Assembly (NCBI GenBank): GCA_022710185.1
Contig: JAKLHK010000024.1
Span: forward strand, 1 to 48,689
Length of the DNA: 48,689 nt
From: Bacteroidota bacterium
Lineage (GTDB): Bacteria > Bacteroidota > Bacteroidia > Bacteroidales > JAGNHN01
Direction: 5' to 3'
The number at the start of each line of letters is the position of its first letter. Position 1 is the stretch's first letter. The notes beneath the pieces were generated by a model. That model saw only the letters and a list, made by a program, of their open reading frames with translations. It made no database searches and had not been told where the DNA came from. The translations under genes were made by a program, and so were the position numbers. Positions 45,560 through 48,689 of this stretch are shown piece by piece.

Positions 45560-48500
45560 TCAGTCTTTGATAACCCTGAGCACTTCCCGCTGAACGGCGC
45601 CGTCCACCGTAAACATCAACTCCACCAGATACACCCCTGGGGCAAGACGACTCATCGCCAGCGTCCGGCTGTGAGGGCCGGCATTCAGCCGGAACTTTTC
45701 CGGCACACCGATCTGACGGCCCATGACATCCAGAAGACGGATGCTGACTTCATAACCGCGGTCCAGCATCATCTCCAGCCGGGCCTCTTCCTGAACTGGG
45801 TTAGGATATATCCCCGCCGATGCCCCTCCTCCGCTGCTCGCGGGTATAAGGTCAGGGATGGTGATGCCGACATCCTTGAGTATGGCTGCCCGCGAATCTC
45901 CGATAATGCCCAGAACTTCGGTCACGGGTTGGACAAGTCTTCTGCCTTCCTGGGCCTCATGGCCTTGCAGTATCAGCCAGAGGATGGGATCGCGTTCAGG
46001 AATCCCTTCGTTCGCAGCGCAGAACCAACTGATGCGAATCCGATCCCCGGACCGTTTCCATATCAGGGTTCCCTCCGTAGCGGGCCCCTTCATGCTCAGC
46101 AGCGTCAGATACTCCTCATTCAGCCGCACTTCCATGGAGTATGCACCAATGGGATCAGTAGCGTCGGCGTATACCGGCACCTTCACGATTTCGGCTGCAA
46201 GCATCGGTGCTGCAGGCACGATGGGGATGCGTTTCAATCCCTTGGTACCGGGCACAAAGTCCTGGGTCACATCCCCGAAACATGCGCCCCCGATGTTGTG
46301 TGTCAAATCAGAGAGCGCATCGAAGGCCAGGGTATCCGGTTCAAAGTACCAATCTCCTGAAGGGAAGCTGTCGATCACATCAGCGAAGCGGGCAGCCACA
46401 AGATAGGCGTCAGTGCCGTTGAGGGAGGCATTGGTGTCCACGTCTCCCAGGGTGCTTCCTACGCCTTCCAGGGTATCCAGCTGAACGAAATGCCGCATGA
46501 TCATGAGGGCGTCCAGCGCATTGCCACCTCCCCAGGGATGGGTGCACAGGACTGTGGGACAGTAGGATCCCGCCAACAGTCCGGGAATGAAGTAGTCCCC
46601 GGTTCCCTGGGTGAGGTCACTCCCCTGGGTAGCGGCTCCCGGAGGTCCGTACCCCACCCAGACACCATTCAGCGGCGTCGACCAGGGGTTAAGGTAATGC
46701 AATGCCCCGGTAATCGCCGGAGGGATCACCACCAACGCCATGCTGTTGGAATTACTACATCCGTTCATGTCAGTTGCGGTGACCGAATAGGTCGTGGTAA
46801 TGCCGGGGCTGACGGAATGAGAATTCCCTGAACCCAGTCCCTGGTCCCAAAGGTAGGTCACCCCCCCCGTGGCCGTGAGCACCGAGGTCCCGTTCCAACG
46901 AATACTGTCAGGGTCGGCGGTGATCGCAACATTGGGCAAGAGGTTTACCGTGATGGTGAGCTGCGCGGTGCCAATACATCCGTTCCCGTCGGTGCCCGTT
47001 ATACTATAGGTGGTCGTAGCCGTTGGGCTGACGGTTTTACTCCCACCTGTACCCAGGGCATGGCTCCAGAGATAGGTGGAGGCCCCGGAGGCATTAAGGG
47101 TAGTACTTTCTCCCTCACACAGGATCGCATCGGTGGCGCTGAGGCCCACGCTGGGCAAGGGGTTCACGGTGATGGTGAGCTGGGCGCTGCCAGTGCATCC
47201 ATTCCCGTCGGTACCCGTCACGCTGTAGGTGGTTGTGGCCGCCGGACTGACTGTCTTGCTGCCGCCACTGCCCAGCCCATGGCTCCAGACATAGGTGGAT
47301 GCCCCTGAAGCGTTGAGGGTTGTGCTCTCTCCTTCACAAAGTGTCGCATCGGTAGCGCTAAGGCCCACGCCGGGCAGGGGGTATACAGTAATGGTAACCT
47401 GGGCGGTGCCGGTGCAGCCATTCCCGTCGGTTCCCGTCACGCTGTAGATGGTTGTGGCTGCCGGACTTACGGTTTTGCTGCCGCCGCTGCCCAGGCCATG
47501 GCTCCAGGTATAGGTGAAGGCCCCGGAGGCGTTAAGGATAGTGCTTTCTCCCAGGCAGAGGATAGCTTCGGTGGCGCTGAGGCCCACACTGGGCAAGGGG
47601 TTGACGGTGATGGTAACCTGGGCAGTACCCGTACACCCGTTCCCGTCGGTACCCATTACGCTGTAGGTGGTGGTGGTACCCGGACTGACCATCTTGCTGC
47701 TGCCGCTGCCCAGCCCATGGCTCCAGGCATAGGTAGAGGCCCCGGAGGCATTGAGGGTAGTACTTTCTCCCTCACACAGGATCGCATCGGTAGCGCTGAG
47801 GCCCACGCTGGGCAAGGGGTTCACGGTGATGGTGAGCTGGGCGCTTCCAGTGCATCCATTCCCGTCGGTACCCGTTACGCTATAGGTGGTTGTGGCCGCC
47901 GGGCTGACAGTCTTGCTGCCGCCACCGCCCAGCGCATGGCTCCAGGCATAGGTGGAGGCCCCGGAGGCATTGAGGGTAGTACTTTCTCCCTCACACAGGA
48001 TCGCATCGGTGGTGCTAATACCAACGCCGGGCAGGGGGTTCACAGTGATAGTGAGCTGAGCAGTGCCGGTGCATCCGTTCCCATCGGTACCCGTTACGCT
48101 GTAGGTAGTGGTAGCTGCAGGGCTGACGGTCTTGCTGCTGCCGCTGCCCAACCCATGGCTCCAGGCATAGGTGGAGGCACCCGAGGCGTTGAGGGTAGTG
48201 CTTTCCCCCAGGCAGAGGTTAGCATCGGTAGCGCTGAGGACCACGCCGGGCAAGGGATTCACGGTGATGGTCACCTGAGCGGTGCCGGTGCATCCGTTCC
48301 CGTCTGTGCCCGTCAGGGTGTAGGTGGTCGTGGTCAGTGGGCTGACGGTCTTGCCGCTGCCGCTGCCCAACCCATGGCTCCAGGCATAGGTGGAGGCCCC
48401 GGAGGCGTTGAGGGTAGTGCTTTCTCCCTCACACAGGATGGCATCAGTGGCGCTGAGGCCCACGCTGGGCAAGGGATTCACGGTGATGGTGAGCTGGGCG

Positions 48501-48689
48501 CTGCCGGTGCATCCGTTCCCGTCGGTGCCCGTTACGCTGTAGGTGGTTGTGGCCGCCGGACTGACGGTCTTGCTGCCGCCACTACCCAGCCCATGGCTCC
48601 AGGCATAGGTAGAGGCCCCGGAGGCATTGAGGGTAGTGCTCTCCCCAAGGCAAAGGGATACATCCGTCGCGCTGAGGCCCACGCCGGGC
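45560..48689 (-). CDS. Repeat-rich T9SS type-A cargo protein (5' end outside window)
   Basis: At least 1,043 residues; the frame runs open to the window edge, so the start and signal peptide are missing. The visible part begins with eight nearly identical 73-residue Ig-like units and a ninth, diverged unit. A prealbumin-like domain (ITGALHYLNPWSTPLNGV), a dockerin-like segment (NALDALMIMRHFV, GDVDTNASLNGTDAYLVAARF), a cohesin-like sandwich (VKVPVYADATDPIGAYSMEVRL, ISWFCAANEG) and a type-A sorting domain (AGIYPNPVQEEARLEM..VMGRQIG..LAPGVYLVELMF) follow. It is the same C-terminal cassette as in the two genes before it. The product is likely a long surface fibre or adhesin; ligand unknown. Confidence 0.9.
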   Translation of the reverse strand, partial: PGVGLSATDVSLCLGESTTLNASGASTYAWSHGLGSGGSKTVSPAATTTYSVTGTDGNGCTGSAQLTITVNPLPSVGLSATDAILCEGESTTLNASGASTYAWSHGLGSGSGKTVSPLTTTTYTLTGTDGNGCTGTAQVTITVNPLPGVVLSATDANLCLGESTTLNASGASTYAWSHGLGSGSSKTVSPAATTTYSVTGTDGNGCTGTAQLTITVNPLPGVGISTTDAILCEGESTTLNASGASTYAWSHALGGGGSKTVSPAATTTYSVTGTDGNGCTGSAQLTITVNPLPSVGLSATDAILCEGESTTLNASGASTYAWSHGLGSGSSKMVSPGTTTTYSVMGTDGNGCTGTAQVTITVNPLPSVGLSATEAILCLGESTILNASGAFTYTWSHGLGSGGSKTVSPAATTIYSVTGTDGNGCTGTAQVTITVYPLPGVGLSATDATLCEGESTTLNASGASTYVWSHGLGSGGSKTVSPAATTTYSVTGTDGNGCTGSAQLTITVNPLPSVGLSATDAILCEGESTTLNASGASTYLWSHALGTGGSKTVSPTATTTYSITGTDGNGCIGTAQLTITVNLLPNVAITADPDSIRWNGTSVLTATGGVTYLWDQGLGSGNSHSVSPGITTTYSVTATDMNGCSNSNSMALVVIPPAITGALHYLNPWSTPLNGVWVGYGPPGAATQGSDLTQGTGDYFIPGLLAGSYCPTVLCTHPWGGGNALDALMIMRHFVQLDTLEGVGSTLGDVDTNASLNGTDAYLVAARFADVIDSFPSGDWYFEPDTLAFDALSDLTHNIGGACFGDVTQDFVPGTKGLKRIPIVPAAPMLAAEIVKVPVYADATDPIGAYSMEVRLNEEYLTLLSMKGPATEGTLIWKRSGDRIRISWFCAANEGIPERDPILWLILQGHEAQEGRRLVQPVTEVLGIIGDSRAAILKDVGITIPDLIPASSGGGASAGIYPNPVQEEARLEMMLDRGYEVSIRLLDVMGRQIGVPEKFRLNAGPHSRTLAMSRLAPGVYLVELMFTVDGAVQREVLRVIKD
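46930..48689 (-). repeat. Eight in-frame 219-bp tandem repeats
   Basis: The coding sequence repeats every 219 bases (73 codons) with only scattered changes. The key marks are ATDAILCEGES or ATDANLCLGES at the start, then AWSHGLGSG, TTTYSVTGTDGNGC and QLTITVNPLP. The copies differ at few positions at the DNA level, which indicates recent amplification or gene conversion. The array continues beyond the window edge. Confidence 0.95.

Noticed and set aside
46930..48689. CRISPR-like regular repeats
   Set aside because: The repeats are 219 bases, in frame and protein-coding, with no short repeat/unique spacer structure.

Overview
The window looks like a GC-rich chromosomal segment of a member of the Bacteroidota. 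Four things point there. The primary sigma factor is the short 287-residue type. Nearly every promoter that can be read has the Bacteroidota form, a -33 TTG/TTTG and a -7 TAnnTTTG box. Ribosome binding sites of the GGAGG type are missing in front of genes although the 16S 3' end keeps CCUCC. Several large surface proteins carry type IX secretion (T9SS) C-terminal sorting domains next to a PorP/SprF gene. Genus and family cannot be fixed from the sequence alone.

Region 1 (1-4400, minus strand) is an rRNA operon in the order 16S, tRNA-Ile(GAT), tRNA-Ala(TGC), 23S. The 23S 3' part lies outside the window. Three similar promoters stand in tandem upstream, boxA-like antitermination sequences precede both 16S and 23S, and a shrunken tRNA-like sequence sits between tRNA-Ala and 23S. 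Region 2 (4580-12950) is mostly housekeeping: a small outer-membrane barrel protein, Xaa-His dipeptidase, ribulose-phosphate epimerase, RpoD, PNPase with an Arg/Gly/Asp/Glu-rich tail, S15 and a PLP-dependent decarboxylase.

Region 3 (13050-18964, minus) is an envelope-transport operon: TetR regulator, LolA-like periplasmic protein, two FtsX-type permeases, an ABC ATPase and a beta-barrel protein. It starts back-to-back with Region 4 (19101-22417, plus), a carotenoid operon crtI-crtB-idi-crtZ that has no lycopene cyclase. A TetR-type palindrome lies between them. Then come an MscS-type channel, a secreted endonuclease/exonuclease/phosphatase-family protein and a nitroreductase. Several spacers in Regions 2-4 consist of seven-base tandem repeats that start at or overlap the stop codon of the preceding gene.

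Region 5 (26004-48689) is a T9SS surface region. It has an SprB-like type-B cargo protein, PorP/SprF and a PorE-like TPR-PD40-OmpA protein, then an ECF sigma factor with a TPR-bearing membrane anti-sigma protein. A convergent gene encodes a predicted periplasmic, membrane-anchored TPR-CHAT (caspase-like) protein. Three T9SS type-A cargo proteins follow and share one C-terminal cassette: prealbumin-like domain, dockerin-like Ca-binding segment, cohesin-like beta-sandwich, sorting domain. The sigma promoter and the divergent promoters of two cargo genes share GGTTACC-type sequence. The hypothesis I consider most worth testing is a cell-surface signalling circuit in which the TPR-CHAT protein acts on the TPR anti-sigma protein to release the ECF sigma factor, which then drives the T9SS cargo genes.
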